The notes beneath the pieces were generated by a model that saw only the letters and a list, made by a program, of their open reading frames with translations, was not told the DNA's origin and searched no databases. Shown here piece after piece: positions 44,593-53,896 of a DNA stretch of 64,000 nucleotides. Made by a program: the position numbers and the translations under genes. Location of the stretch: NCBI RefSeq assembly GCF_021442385.1, contig NZ_MUZA01000008.1, forward strand, positions 62,001 through 126,000, written 5' to 3'. Source of the DNA: Micromonospora sp. MH99 (GTDB lineage Bacteria > Actinomycetota > Actinomycetes > Mycobacteriales > Micromonosporaceae). How positions within the stretch are numbered: position 1 is the first letter of the stretch; every line of letters starts with the position of its first letter.

Positions 44593-45558
44593 TCAGTCTT
44601 CCCGGTAGCGGAAGAGGCGGAAGTTGGCGATGCTCACGACCGCCAGCAGCAGGGCGAACACGATGCTCATCGCGGCGGCGCGACCGGCGTCGTTGTCCCG
44701 CAGGCCCTCCTCGACGATGAACCACACCACTGTGCGGGTCTCCGTGCCCGGCGCTCCCTGGGTGATCAGGAACGACTGGCCGAACATGTTCGCCGAGGCG
44801 AGCACCGTCGTGGTGATCACGAAGAGCAGCACCGGCCGCAGCCCGGGCACTGTCACATTGCGGAACCGCTGCCACGCGTTGGCACCGTCCATCCGGGCCG
44901 CCTCGTACAGCTCCGGCGAGATGTCCTGCAGACCGGCCAGGTAGATCACCGCGTTGAAGCCGGAGGTCCACCAGACGGTCACCCCGACCAGCGAGATCCA
45001 CGCCCACGGCATGTTGGTCACCCACGGGGTGTCCGACGGCAGGCCGACGACTCCGAGGAGCCGGTTGACCAGGCCCAGGTTGGCGTCGAGCAGGAACCGC
45101 CAGAGCAGGCCGATCACCGCCACGCCCAGCACGTACGGGGCAAAGTAGATCGCCCGGAAGAAGGTGCGGCCCGGGAAGGAGCGGTTCAACAGCAGAGCCA
45201 ACCCCAGCGGTACGACCACCAGCAGCGGCACCGACAGCACCGTGAAGATCGCGGTGGCCCGGACGCTCTCCCACCAGTCGCCGTAGACGGCGGAGTCGCT
45301 GGAGAACAGCTCCGTGTAGTTGTCCAACCCGACGAAGGGTCGGTTGGGCAGCTGGAAGTCCCACTGGTGCACGCTCAGCCAGAGGCCGAGGATGATCGGC
45401 AGCAGGCCGAAGACCCCGAACAGGACCAGGTACGGGGCGAGGAACAGGTATGGCGTCGCCCGTCCGGTCCGGCCCGCCGAGGCGCCCCGGCGGGCTGCGT
45501 TGGCCGCCGGGGGCGGCGCGTCACCGCGCGCCGCCCCGACCTCGATCACGTCCGCCAC
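44593..45558 (-). CDS. Carbohydrate ABC transporter permease (MalF/UgpA type)
   Basis: The 321-residue protein has a cytoplasmic N-terminus of about 30 residues, six helices and the EAA loop (ELYEAARMDGANAWQRFRNVTVPGLRP). It forms the membrane channel with the MalG-type partner. The GTG start follows the binding-protein stop by 6 nt, with GGGAG as ribosome-binding site inside the end of that gene. Confidence 0.94.
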   Translation of the reverse strand: MADVIEVGAARGDAPPPAANAARRGASAGRTGRATPYLFLAPYLVLFGVFGLLPIILGLWLSVHQWDFQLPNRPFVGLDNYTELFSSDSAVYGDWWESVRATAIFTVLSVPLLVVVPLGLALLLNRSFPGRTFFRAIYFAPYVLGVAVIGLLWRFLLDANLGLVNRLLGVVGLPSDTPWVTNMPWAWISLVGVTVWWTSGFNAVIYLAGLQDISPELYEAARMDGANAWQRFRNVTVPGLRPVLLFVITTTVLASANMFGQSFLITQGAPGTETRTVVWFIVEEGLRDNDAGRAAAMSIVFALLLAVVSIANFRLFRYRED

Positions 45559-45564
45559 GGGTTA

Positions 45565-46893
45565 TCAGCTCCCGTACTTCTTGCGGTTGTCCTCGAGCTG
45601 CTTGTTGGCCTTGGACACGCCGTCGTCGAGCGCCTGCTTGGGCGACTTCTTGCCCAGCGCGGCCTCGTTGAACGAGTTGTAGAAGGTCGTCATGACCTCG
45701 CCCAGGCCCGGCGCCGCCGGCGGGAAAGCCGCGTACTCCAGCTCGGGGGCGAGCGACGAGATCTCCGGCAGCGCCTTGAACTCGGCGCCCTCACGGACCT
45801 CCTTGCGGGCCGGGATCTGCCCGCCCTTGGCCCAGTCCAGCGAGTGCTGGCTCAGCCAGTTGATGAAGACCTTCGCCCCGGAGACCTTGTTGGCGTCGTT
45901 GGCGCGCTGCTTCACGATCGTGAAGTTGTGCGAGTTGGCCCAGGCGGACGGCTTGCTGCCGATCTGCGGGAGCGGGGCGACACCCCACTGGACCTCGGGG
46001 CTCTTCTTGAGGTCGTTGATCTGCCAGATGCCGTTCCAGGTGAAGGCGTTCTTGCCGCTCTTGAACGCCAGGTAGTCGGCGTCCTGCCCGACGTTGGCCG
46101 GCGAGTAGCCCTGCTTGATCATGTCGACCAGCCAGGTGCACGCCTCGACCGCCGGGTCGGAGTTGAACGTCGCCTTGGCCACCTCGGCGTCGAAGAGGGT
46201 GGCGCCCCACTGGTTGAGCAGGGAGTAGAACGTCATGCCGCCGGTGAACTGGAACGGGCTGACCCAGAAGCCCTGCACACCGGCCTTCTTCAGCTCGGCC
46301 AGGGCCGCCGTGTAGTCGTCCTTCGTCGCCGGCGGCTTGTTCGGGTCGAGGCCGGCCTTCTGCATGACGGCCTTGTTGTAGTAGAAGCCCAGCGGGTGCA
46401 TGTCCAGCGGGATGCCGTACCGCTTGTTGTTGTAGATCCCGCCCTTCCAGACGGTCGGGGCGAAGTCGCCCTCGGAGAGCTCCAGGTTCTTGGCCACGTC
46501 GTCCAGCTCGGTGATCACGCCACGAGCGGCGAAGGTGGCGAGCTGGTCCATGTGCATGACCGCGATGTCCGGGCCGTTGCCGCTGGAGGCCGCACCGGGA
46601 AGCTTGTTGTAGTAGTCCTCCCACTGGTACGTGGCCACCGACACCGCGATGTTCTTGTGCTCGGTGTTGAACTGGTTGACCAGCGCCTTGAAGATGTCGC
46701 CGTCGCCGCCGGTGAACCCGTTCCACAGCTTCAGGTCGACCTTCGGGCCGGTGTACTCCTTGCCGCCGTTACCGGCGGCCGGCCCGGAGGTGCTGTCGCC
46801 GCCGCCGCAGCCGGCGAGGGTCAGCGAGGCCGCGGCACCGATTCCGAGACCGAGGCCGAGCAGGCGTCGCCGGCTCATGTCGTTCTGGATCAT
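45565..46893 (-). CDS. Extracellular sugar-binding lipoprotein of an ABC importer
   Basis: The 442-residue precursor has a twin-arginine-like SRRRLLGLGLG followed by lipobox LTLAGC (Cys29). The mature part is a family-1 solute-binding fold with WNGFTGGDGDIFKALVNQFN near its start. By context it captures arabinose-containing oligosaccharides freed by the GH51/GH43 enzymes. AAGGAGA lies upstream of ATG 46893. Confidence 0.93.
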   Translation of the reverse strand: MIQNDMSRRRLLGLGLGIGAAASLTLAGCGGGDSTSGPAAGNGGKEYTGPKVDLKLWNGFTGGDGDIFKALVNQFNTEHKNIAVSVATYQWEDYYNKLPGAASSGNGPDIAVMHMDQLATFAARGVITELDDVAKNLELSEGDFAPTVWKGGIYNNKRYGIPLDMHPLGFYYNKAVMQKAGLDPNKPPATKDDYTAALAELKKAGVQGFWVSPFQFTGGMTFYSLLNQWGATLFDAEVAKATFNSDPAVEACTWLVDMIKQGYSPANVGQDADYLAFKSGKNAFTWNGIWQINDLKKSPEVQWGVAPLPQIGSKPSAWANSHNFTIVKQRANDANKVSGAKVFINWLSQHSLDWAKGGQIPARKEVREGAEFKALPEISSLAPELEYAAFPPAAPGLGEVMTTFYNSFNEAALGKKSPKQALDDGVSKANKQLEDNRKKYGS

Positions 46894-46953
46894 GCTGTAT
46901 CTCTCCTTGGAGGGGGACGGGATGAATTGTGCCTGCTCAGAACCGGTACGACA

Positions 46954-48468
46954 TCAGACGCCGGTCGGGCCGAAGCGCAGCACGCTCCACGACACGGCGG
47001 GCAGACGCACAGTGCACCGGCCGCCGTCGGGGGTGGGGGTGGGCAGTTCCCGCGGCGTCACCCGGTCGGGCTCGGCCTCGGTGTTCGTCGCCGACGGGTC
47101 GGACCCGGCGGCGATGCTCTGGAAGGAGTAACCGGATAGTCCGGGCAGGCCGCGCAGGTCGATGTCCACTGCGAGGTCCGTCGTGTCACGGTTCGTCGCG
47201 AAGACGGTCAGCTCGCCGGTCTCCTCGTCGTGCACGGCGACCGTGTCGAGCACCGGCACGTCCCCGTACTTCTTCGTGTCGTAGCGCGGCGACACCGGCT
47301 CGGTGCGCAGCACGGTGCCCCGGGCGTACCGGGCGGTCAGCGCGAACGGGTGGAAGATGCTCTGCCGCCAGGCGGGGCCGCCGTTGCGGGTGCGGATCGG
47401 CGCGATCACGTTGGCCAACTGGGCCTGGGCGGCGACCCCGACCCGGTCGGCGTGCCGGAGCAGGGTGATCAGCAGGTCACCGACCACCACCGCGTCCACC
47501 GCCGTGAAGTCGTCCTCGATCAGCGCGGGCGCTTCGACCCAGCCACGCCGGTCCAGGTCGGCCTGGAGGCGGGACTCGTACCAGACGTTCCACTCGTCGA
47601 ACGAGATCTTCAGCTTGCGCTTCTGCCGCTGCCTGGCGGCCACGTGGTCGGCGGTCGCCACGACCTCGGTGATGAAGTTGTCCATGTCGACGGCCGACGC
47701 CAGGATGCTGGCCTGGTCGCCGTCGGACGGGTCGTAGTAGGTGTGCGCCGAGATGTAGTCGACGTGCTCGTAGGTGTGCTCCAGCACTGTCGCCTCCCAC
47801 GCCGCGAACGTGGGCATCCGCCGGTTGGAGCTGCCGCAGGCGACCAGGCTGATCGACGGGTCGATCATCTTCATCGCGCGGGCCGCCTCGGCGGCCAGCC
47901 GCCCGTACTCGTCGGCGGTCTTGTGGCCGACCTGCCACGGGCCGTCCATCTCGTTGCCCAGGCACCACAGCCGCACGCCGTACGGGTCCTCCGCGCCGTG
48001 CTTGCGGCGCCTGTCGGACAGCTCGGTGCCGCCCGGGTGGTTCGCGTACTCCAGCAGGTCGAGCGCCTCCTGGACGCCGCGGGTGCCCAGGTTGACCGCC
48101 ATCATCGGCTCGACGCCGGCCTCGGCGGCCCAGGTCATGAACTCGTCCAGCCCGAACGCGTTGGTCTCGATCGTCTTCCACGCCAGGTCGAGCCGGCGCG
48201 GCCGGTCACCGACCGGGCCGACGCCGTCCTCCCAGCGGTAGCCGGAGACGAAGTTGCCGCCCGGGTAGCGGACCACCGAGACGCCCAGCTCACGGGTCAG
48301 GTCCAGCACGTCGCGGCGCAGGCCGCGGGAGTCGGCGTTGGGGTGGCCGGGCTCGTAGATGCCGCCGTAGACGCACCGCCCCATGTGCTCGACGAACGAG
48401 CCGAAGAGACGTCGGTCGGCCGGCCCGATCTTGAAGGCCGGGTCGATCGTCAGCTGCGCGGTCCGCAA
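46954..48468 (-). CDS. Alpha-L-arabinofuranosidase, GH51
   Basis: The 504-residue enzyme begins with the rare TTG at 48468, preceded by AAAGGTGG; family alignment (LTIDPAFKIGPADRRLFGSFVEHMGR) supports this start. The acid/base Glu173 lies in WCLGNEMDG and the nucleophile Glu292 in ISFDEWNVWY. It has no signal peptide, so it acts in the cytoplasm, removing arabinofuranosyl units from imported oligosaccharides. It is the first gene of the operon, facing the LacI gene. Confidence 0.95.
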   Translation of the reverse strand: MRTAQLTIDPAFKIGPADRRLFGSFVEHMGRCVYGGIYEPGHPNADSRGLRRDVLDLTRELGVSVVRYPGGNFVSGYRWEDGVGPVGDRPRRLDLAWKTIETNAFGLDEFMTWAAEAGVEPMMAVNLGTRGVQEALDLLEYANHPGGTELSDRRRKHGAEDPYGVRLWCLGNEMDGPWQVGHKTADEYGRLAAEAARAMKMIDPSISLVACGSSNRRMPTFAAWEATVLEHTYEHVDYISAHTYYDPSDGDQASILASAVDMDNFITEVVATADHVAARQRQKRKLKISFDEWNVWYESRLQADLDRRGWVEAPALIEDDFTAVDAVVVGDLLITLLRHADRVGVAAQAQLANVIAPIRTRNGGPAWRQSIFHPFALTARYARGTVLRTEPVSPRYDTKKYGDVPVLDTVAVHDEETGELTVFATNRDTTDLAVDIDLRGLPGLSGYSFQSIAAGSDPSATNTEAEPDRVTPRELPTPTPDGGRCTVRLPAVSWSVLRFGPTGV

Positions 48469-48537
48469 GGGATGCCACCTTTCCTCAGTGCCGGAACCGG
48501 GTGACCGCAGTCACCGCCCACCCGGCGTCCCTCGTTT

Positions 48538-48560
48538 CTACAACGTTGTAGGCAACGTTG
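48538..48560. promoter_or_regulatory. Tandem palindromic operators for the LacI-type regulator
   Basis: CTACAACGTTGTAG (48538-48551) is a perfect 14-bp palindrome, and a second CAACGTTG core (48553-48560) follows with centres 12 bp apart. Both have the central CG typical of LacI-family sites and lie between the divergent arabinosidase operon and the regulator gene. Confidence 0.8.
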
Positions 48561-48614
48561 TAAAGAGCTGCTGACGAGGTATGGTGCGCTGGGTTACATC
48601 GGGGAGGTTGCGGC

Positions 48615-49622
48615 GTGCGACACAGGCTCAAGGACGTGGCCGAACGGGCGGGCGTCTCGGTGAAGACCGTCTCCAACGTGGTGAACGGCTACGTGCACGT
48701 ACGTCCGGACACCCGGGCCCGGGTCGAGGAGGCCATCGCCGAACTGAACTACCGGCCCAACCTCTCGGCCCGTCACCTCCGCAAGGGGCGTACCGGGGTG
48801 ATCGCCCTGGCGGTGCCGGAACTGGACATCCCGTACTTCGCGGAACTCGCCCGCTACGTGGTCACCGCCGCCGCCGACTACGGCTGGACGGTGCTCATCG
48901 ACCAGACCGGCGGCCGGCGCGAGCAGGAGCGGGTGGTCGCCTCCGGCATCACCGACCACCTGATCGACGGGCTGATCTTCAGCCCGCTGGCGCTCACCGC
49001 CGAGGACCTGGCCGGCCTGGACGGCACCCCGATGGTGCTGCTCGGCGAGCGCGTCGACCACGGCCCCGCCGACCGCGTGGTGATCGACAACGTGACCGCC
49101 GCCCGCGAGATCACCGACCACCTGATCAAGCTCGGCCACCGTCGGATCGCGGCCATCGGCTCGCAGCGCACTGACGAGGGCGCCAGCGCCCGCCTGCGCC
49201 TGGCCGGCTACGCCGAGGCGCTGCGGGCCGCCGGTCTGCCCTACGACGAAACCCTCGTGGCGCCCGCGCCGGCCTGGCACCGCGCCGACGGCGCGGCCGC
49301 GATGCGCGGCCTGCTCACCGCCGGCGTACGCCCCGACGCCGTCTTCTGCTTCAACGACACGCTCGCCCTGGGCGCCCTGCGTGCCCTGCACGAGGCCGGC
49401 CTGCGGGTGCCCGAGGACGTGGCGGTGGTCGGCTTCGACGACATCGAGGACGGCAGGTTCTCGATCCCGACCCTGAGCACTGTCGCACCGGACAAGGAGC
49501 GGATCGCCCAACTGGCAGTCGAACTCCTTGCCCACCGCCTGGACGGCGACCGCGCCGCCCCGGCGAAGGAGCTCTCGGCCCCCTACCGCCTGGAGATCCG
49601 CGAGTCCACCCAGGCCCCGTAA
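48615..49622 (+). CDS. LacI-family transcriptional regulator of the arabinoside operon
   Basis: The 335-residue protein has the LacI HTH at its very start (LKDVAERAGVSVKTVSNVVNG), the hinge (RARVEEAIAELNYRPNLSARHLRKG) and a periplasmic-binding-like ligand domain with VVGFDDIEDGRFSIPTLSTVA. The GTG start follows GGGGAGG. It probably represses the divergent transport/hydrolase operon and itself until arabinose or an oligosaccharide binds. Confidence 0.94.
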   Translation: MRHRLKDVAERAGVSVKTVSNVVNGYVHVRPDTRARVEEAIAELNYRPNLSARHLRKGRTGVIALAVPELDIPYFAELARYVVTAAADYGWTVLIDQTGGRREQERVVASGITDHLIDGLIFSPLALTAEDLAGLDGTPMVLLGERVDHGPADRVVIDNVTAAREITDHLIKLGHRRIAAIGSQRTDEGASARLRLAGYAEALRAAGLPYDETLVAPAPAWHRADGAAAMRGLLTAGVRPDAVFCFNDTLALGALRALHEAGLRVPEDVAVVGFDDIEDGRFSIPTLSTVAPDKERIAQLAVELLAHRLDGDRAAPAKELSAPYRLEIRESTQAP

Positions 49623-49653
49623 TCCCGGACCGGGTTCGGCCGTCTGCCGGTGC

Positions 49654-50379
49654 TCAGTCGAAGAAGCGGGCCAGGTGGGACGGGGGTGCCGGGTCGGCCT
49701 CCGGAGGCAGGGGGGTCAGGTCGGCGAAGATCGAGGCGCCGTCGCAGCCCGCGTGCAGCGGGTACCACCGGGGCGTGCCCGGCGGTCGGAGCTGGCAGAT
49801 CCCCTTGAACGTCTGCACGTCCATCAGCCGGACGTGCGTCGGGTCGGCGACCGCGTTCACGTGCCCCCACCAGGGGCTCATAACGTGAAGGACGCCACCC
49901 GGCCGCAGTACCCGGTGGCACTCGTCCACCAGCGGCAGGAAGTCGATCAGGTGCTCCAGGATGTGCACCGCGAAGAGGACGTCCACCGACTTGTCCGCCA
50001 GCGGCAGCGAGCCGGACAGATCCGCGACCGCGTCCACCCCCGGCGCCGGGTAGATGTCCAACCCCAGGTTGCTCGACCACTGCTTGGTCGGCCCGCAACC
50101 GAGGTCCACCACCACCGGCTCCCGGTCACCGACGCCGACGCGGCACCAGACGCCGTAGACGCCGGCCAGCCGCCCCACCAGGTCGCGGACCAACCGCAGC
50201 TCGGCGGGCTCGGCCACCTCCCCGGTGAGGTGGGCGACCCCCCGGTCGAAGCGCACCTCGACCGCCAGAGCGCGCAGTCGGTCGTCGTGCCGGACCTGGT
50301 CCGCCCACGCCTGCGCGAGGGATTCGTCGATCAACCGCAGCCGGTCGGCCGAGGGCGGAGTCTGTGCCAAAGCGACCAT
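49654..50379 (-). CDS. BON-like domain fused to SAM-dependent methyltransferase
   Basis: ATG 50379 follows GGGAGGTGG and gives 241 residues. Residues about 15-85 look like a BON module (LRALAVEVRFDRGVAHLTGEV ... LAGVYGVWCRVGV). Residues about 88-241 form a class I methyltransferase: VVVDLGCGPTKQW as motif I, DVDVLFAVHILEHL-like motif (VDVLFAVHILEHLIDF), and LRPGGVLHVMSP. This fusion is unusual. The substrate is unknown; the phage- or surface-associated BON fold might direct it to membrane lipids or glycans. Confidence 0.8.
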   Translation of the reverse strand: MVALAQTPPSADRLRLIDESLAQAWADQVRHDDRLRALAVEVRFDRGVAHLTGEVAEPAELRLVRDLVGRLAGVYGVWCRVGVGDREPVVVDLGCGPTKQWSSNLGLDIYPAPGVDAVADLSGSLPLADKSVDVLFAVHILEHLIDFLPLVDECHRVLRPGGVLHVMSPWWGHVNAVADPTHVRLMDVQTFKGICQLRPPGTPRWYPLHAGCDGASIFADLTPLPPEADPAPPSHLARFFD

Positions 50380-50500
50380 TCGGGCCACCTCCCGCCGCGC
50401 GTTACCCGCCCACGCGCCCGGTATTCCCGTTTCCGCCGTTTCGTGATTGCCCGGCTGTCGGCTGGCGTGTCGGCCGTCCGAGGCACCTCCCGGTCGAGGG

Positions 50501-50538
50501 TGATGACTGGGCGGCATCAAGATGCCGCCCAGTCATCA
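50501..50538. repeat. Perfect 18-bp palindrome
   Basis: TGATGACTGGGCGGCATC (50501-50518) and its exact complement (50521-50538) are separated by only 2 nt. It lies in the spacer before the methyltransferase gene, well upstream of its start, and just beyond the end of the small gene at 50601. It may be a terminator or a cruciform/operator site. Confidence 0.85.
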
Positions 50539-50600
50539 CGCTCATCGGGGGGTGGCCTCGCGGAGTGGGGCCGCGCCGATCCAGGCGTCCGCGACGGCGG

Positions 50601-50909
50601 TCAGCCGGACAGGGTGCGACGGCTGCCGCGCATCCGCTGGCGGGGCTGCGGGGCGGCGGGCTTCGGCCGCTTCAGGTGGTAGCGGTGCAACTCGTTGTTG
50701 CCGGGCAGGGACGGGTCCTCGCTCATCGCGACCAGTTCCCAGCCCTGGTCGCCGGCCCGGTTCAGGTGAGCCAGCGCGGTGTCGCCGTACGGCGTCACGT
50801 CGACCATCGAGCCGTCCGGACCGTACCAGACGAAGACGACCTCCCAGCCGAGGTCGTTGGTCGCCGCCTGGCGGCGGCGGACCAGCAGGGCGTACTCCCA
50901 CTTGAGCAT
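50601..50909 (-). CDS. Small DUF4177-like protein
   Basis: The 102-residue protein begins MLKWEYALLVRRR, continues VVFVWYGPDG and ALAHLNRAGDQGWELVAMSED, a pattern seen in DUF4177-type proteins, and ends in a basic Pro/Arg tail. The longer reading frame upstream overlaps the ABC-F gene and is rejected. Function unknown. Confidence 0.8.
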   Translation of the reverse strand: MLKWEYALLVRRRQAATNDLGWEVVFVWYGPDGSMVDVTPYGDTALAHLNRAGDQGWELVAMSEDPSLPGNNELHRYHLKRPKPAAPQPRQRMRGSRRTLSG

Positions 50910-50947
50910 GGCGTCATTCTGACCCCGGCCCGGCCCTTCGGCACGGA

Positions 50948-52585
50948 TCAATCCTCGGCGATCCGTCCGGCGTCGACCCGCAGCCGACGGTTCGTCTCGA
51001 TGGCGGCCAGCATCCGCCGGTCGTGGGTGACCAGCAGCAGCGTGCCGGGGTAGCTGGCCAGCGCCGATTCGAGCTGTTCGATGGCGGGCAGGTCGAGGTG
51101 GTTGGTGGGCTCGTCGAGCACCAGGAGGTTGACCCCGCGCCCCTGGAGCAGGGCCAGCGCCGCGCGGGTCCGCTCGCCGGGGGAGAGGGTCGCCGCCGGC
51201 CGCGGCACGTGCGCCGCCCGCAGCCCGAACTTGGCCAGCAGGGTCCGCGCGTCCGCCGGCGTCAGGTGCGGTACGGCCGCGTGGAACGCGTCGATAAGCG
51301 GCACGTCGCCGAGGAACAGCCCCCGAGCCTGGTCCACCTCGCCGATGACCACTCCCGGCCCGAGCGAGGCGGTGCCCTCGTCCAGCGGCAGCCGCCCGAG
51401 CAGCGCGGCCAGCAGGGTGGACTTGCCCGAACCGTTCGCACCGGTCACCGCGACCCGGTCCGCCCAGTCGATCTGGAGGTCCACCGGCCCGAGGGTGAAA
51501 CCTCCCCGGCGTACCACCGCATGTCGCAGCGTGGCCACGACGGCGCCGGCGCGGGGCGCGGCGGCGATCTCCATCCGCAGCTCCCACTCCTTGCGGGGCT
51601 CCTCGACCACGTCGAGTCGTTCGATCAGCCGTTCGGTCTGCTTGGCCTTGGCGGCCTGCTTCTCGCTCGACTCGCTGCGGAACTTACGGCCGATCTTGTC
51701 GTTGTCGGTGGCCTTGCGGCGGGCGTTCTTCACGCCCTTCTCCATCCAGCCACGCTGGGTGCGGGCCCGCGCCTCCAGGCCGGCCTTCGTGTCGGCGTAC
51801 TCCTCGAAGTCGGCTCGGGCGTGCCGCCGCGCCACCTCGCGCTCCTCCAGGTAGGCCGCGTAGCCGCCGCCGAAGTGATTGATCTGCTGCTGCGGCAGGT
51901 CCAGCTCCAGCACCCGGGTCACCGTGCGGGTGAGGAACTCCCGGTCGTGGCTGACCAGCACCGTGCCGGCGCGCAACCCGGTGACGAACTCCTCCAGCCG
52001 CTCCAGGCCGGCCAGGTCCAGGTCGTTGGTCGGCTCGTCGAGCAGGAACACGTCGTACCGGCTCAGCAGCAGCGACGCCAGCCCGGCGCGGGCCGCCTGA
52101 CCGCCGGACAGCCCGGTCGTCGGGTGGTCCAGGTCGACCGCGAGGCCCAGGTCGGCGCTCACCTGCTCGGCGCGCTCGTCCAGGTCCGCGCCGCCGAGGG
52201 CGAGCCAGCGCTCCAACGCGTCGGCGTACGCGTCGTCGGCGCCCGCCGCCCCGGCGGTCAGCGCCTCGGTGGCCGCGTCCAGCGCCGCCTGCGCGGCGGT
52301 CACCCCGGTCCGGCGGGCCAAAAAGTCGCGTACCGTCTCGCCCGGTCGCCGTTCCGGCTCCTGCGGCAGGTGCCCCACGCTCGCGGTGGGCGGGCTGAGT
52401 CGCACGCTGCCGGCCTCGACCGGCAACAATCCGGCGAGGGTACGCAGCAGCGTCGACTTGCCGGCCCCGTTCGGCCCGACCAGGCCGACCACGTCGCCCG
52501 GGGCGACGACCAGGTCCAGCCCGAAGAAGAGTGGGCGGTCCCCGTGCCCGGCGGCCAGGTCCTTGACGATCATCGTGGCGCTCAT
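50948..52585 (-). CDS. ABC-F family ATPase
   Basis: The 545-residue protein has two ATPase cassettes and no membrane part. Cassette 1: GPNGAGKST, LSGGQAARAG, VFLLDEPTNDLD. Cassette 2: GANGSGKST, LSPGERTRAALALLQG, LVLDEPTNHLD. The charged linker (about 225-330) with EKQAAKAKQTERLIE is the P-site tRNA-interaction motif region. ABC-F proteins act on ribosomes and may give antibiotic resistance or rescue stalled translation. The sequence does not tell which. Confidence 0.93.
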   Translation of the reverse strand: MSATMIVKDLAAGHGDRPLFFGLDLVVAPGDVVGLVGPNGAGKSTLLRTLAGLLPVEAGSVRLSPPTASVGHLPQEPERRPGETVRDFLARRTGVTAAQAALDAATEALTAGAAGADDAYADALERWLALGGADLDERAEQVSADLGLAVDLDHPTTGLSGGQAARAGLASLLLSRYDVFLLDEPTNDLDLAGLERLEEFVTGLRAGTVLVSHDREFLTRTVTRVLELDLPQQQINHFGGGYAAYLEEREVARRHARADFEEYADTKAGLEARARTQRGWMEKGVKNARRKATDNDKIGRKFRSESSEKQAAKAKQTERLIERLDVVEEPRKEWELRMEIAAAPRAGAVVATLRHAVVRRGGFTLGPVDLQIDWADRVAVTGANGSGKSTLLAALLGRLPLDEGTASLGPGVVIGEVDQARGLFLGDVPLIDAFHAAVPHLTPADARTLLAKFGLRAAHVPRPAATLSPGERTRAALALLQGRGVNLLVLDEPTNHLDLPAIEQLESALASYPGTLLLVTHDRRMLAAIETNRRLRVDAGRIAED

Positions 52586-52647
52586 CAGGACGGCAGCCTA
52601 TCCGGCTGCCCGCATAAGAGCCGACGGCAGCGGGCAGACTCAACGAC

Positions 52648-53418
52648 GTGGTGACCACTCTGGCGATCGACTGCGGTGGCGGGGGCATCAAGGCGTCGGT
52701 CCTCGACGAGGCCGGCACGATGCGCGCCCGGCCGCTGCGGGTGCCGACCCCGTACCCGCTGCCGCCCGCGCTCTTCGTCCAGACCCTGCTGGAGCTGGGC
52801 GGGCGACTGCCCACGGCGGACCGGCTGACGGTCGGCGTACCCGGGATGATCCGGCACGGCGTGGTGGTGGCCACCCCGCACTACGTCACCCGCAGCGGCC
52901 CCCGCTCCCGCGTCGACCCGGACCTGCTGGCCGAGTGGTCCGGCTGGGACGCGCGGGGCGCGCTGGCCGACGCGTTCGGGGTACCCGCGCTGGTGCTCAA
53001 CGACGCCGAGGTGCACGGTGCGGGTGTGGTCGCCGGTACCGGCTGCGAACTGGTGTTGACCCTGGGAACAGGGCTGGGCAGCGCCCTCTTCGACGGCGGC
53101 GTGCTCGCACCGCACCTGGAGCTGTCGCACGCGCCGGTGCGCTGGGGCACCACGTACGACACGTACGTGGGGGAGCCGGAGCGTCGGCGGCTCGGCGACG
53201 CCTTCTGGTCCCGGCGGATCCGCCAGGTGGTGGACGGGCTGCGCCCGGTGTTCCGGTGGGACCGGCTCTACCTGGGCGGGGGCAACTCCCGGCTGATCCG
53301 GCCCGAGCAGCTGACCCGGATGGGCGACGATGTGGTGGTGGTGCCGAACACAGCCGGGATCGTGGGCGGCGTCCGCGCCTGGGAGCTGGCCGCCGGCCGC
53401 CGGGACGCCCGCACCTGA
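52648..53418 (+). CDS. ROK-family kinase, polyphosphate-glucokinase-like
   Basis: The 256-residue protein starts TLAIDCGGGGIKASVLDEAG (phosphate 1 motif), with VGVPGMI, LNDAEVHGAGV and LTLGTGLGSALF. The short length and these motifs fit the polyphosphate-type glucokinases of actinomycetes. The ROK zinc motif CxCGxxGC is absent, as in that group. It would phosphorylate glucose or a related sugar, using polyphosphate or ATP. GTG 52648; GTG 52651 is an alternative. Confidence 0.8.
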   Translation: MVTTLAIDCGGGGIKASVLDEAGTMRARPLRVPTPYPLPPALFVQTLLELGGRLPTADRLTVGVPGMIRHGVVVATPHYVTRSGPRSRVDPDLLAEWSGWDARGALADAFGVPALVLNDAEVHGAGVVAGTGCELVLTLGTGLGSALFDGGVLAPHLELSHAPVRWGTTYDTYVGEPERRRLGDAFWSRRIRQVVDGLRPVFRWDRLYLGGGNSRLIRPEQLTRMGDDVVVVPNTAGIVGGVRAWELAAGRRDART

Positions 53419-53507
53419 CCCGATTTCGACACGGGGAACAGTCGCCAAACGCCCAGTGTTGTGCCAGCGTCGGAACAGGTGACGGCGCGACCCGAGGAGG
53501 TGGGCAG

Positions 53508-53876
53508 ATGGATCTTCTGGCGGACTACCGGCGGGCGACCATGTTCTTCGAGACCGGTGACCCGAGCGGAGCGGCCCGACTGCTGGAACCGATCGTCGAC
53601 GCCGAACCCGGCAACGCGGCTGTCCGGCAGCTGCTGGCCCGGGCGTACTTCCAGTCGGCCCAGCTCAACCGGGCCGAGGAGCAGCTGCGCGAGCTGGTCG
53701 ACCGGGACCCCAGCGACCACTACGCGCACCACGTGCTCGGTCGGACGCTGGAGCGGCTGAACCGGCACACCGACGCGCTGCGGCACCTGCGGATCGCCGC
53801 GGCGATGTACGCGGCCAACGACGACTACCGGATCGCGCTGCAGCGGGTGGAGACCCGGGTGGGCGGCACGCGCTGA
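53508..53876 (+). CDS. Small tetratricopeptide-repeat protein
   Basis: The 122-residue protein consists of about three TPR units, such as AVRQLLARAYFQSAQLNRAEEQL and YAHHVLGRTLERLNRHTDALRHL. ATG 53508 follows GAGGAGGTG. No catalytic domain is present; it is probably an adaptor for protein interaction. A terminator follows. Confidence 0.88.
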   Translation: MDLLADYRRATMFFETGDPSGAARLLEPIVDAEPGNAAVRQLLARAYFQSAQLNRAEEQLRELVDRDPSDHYAHHVLGRTLERLNRHTDALRHLRIAAAMYAANDDYRIALQRVETRVGGTR

Positions 53877-53896
53877 GCGCAGAACTGGTGACGAGC

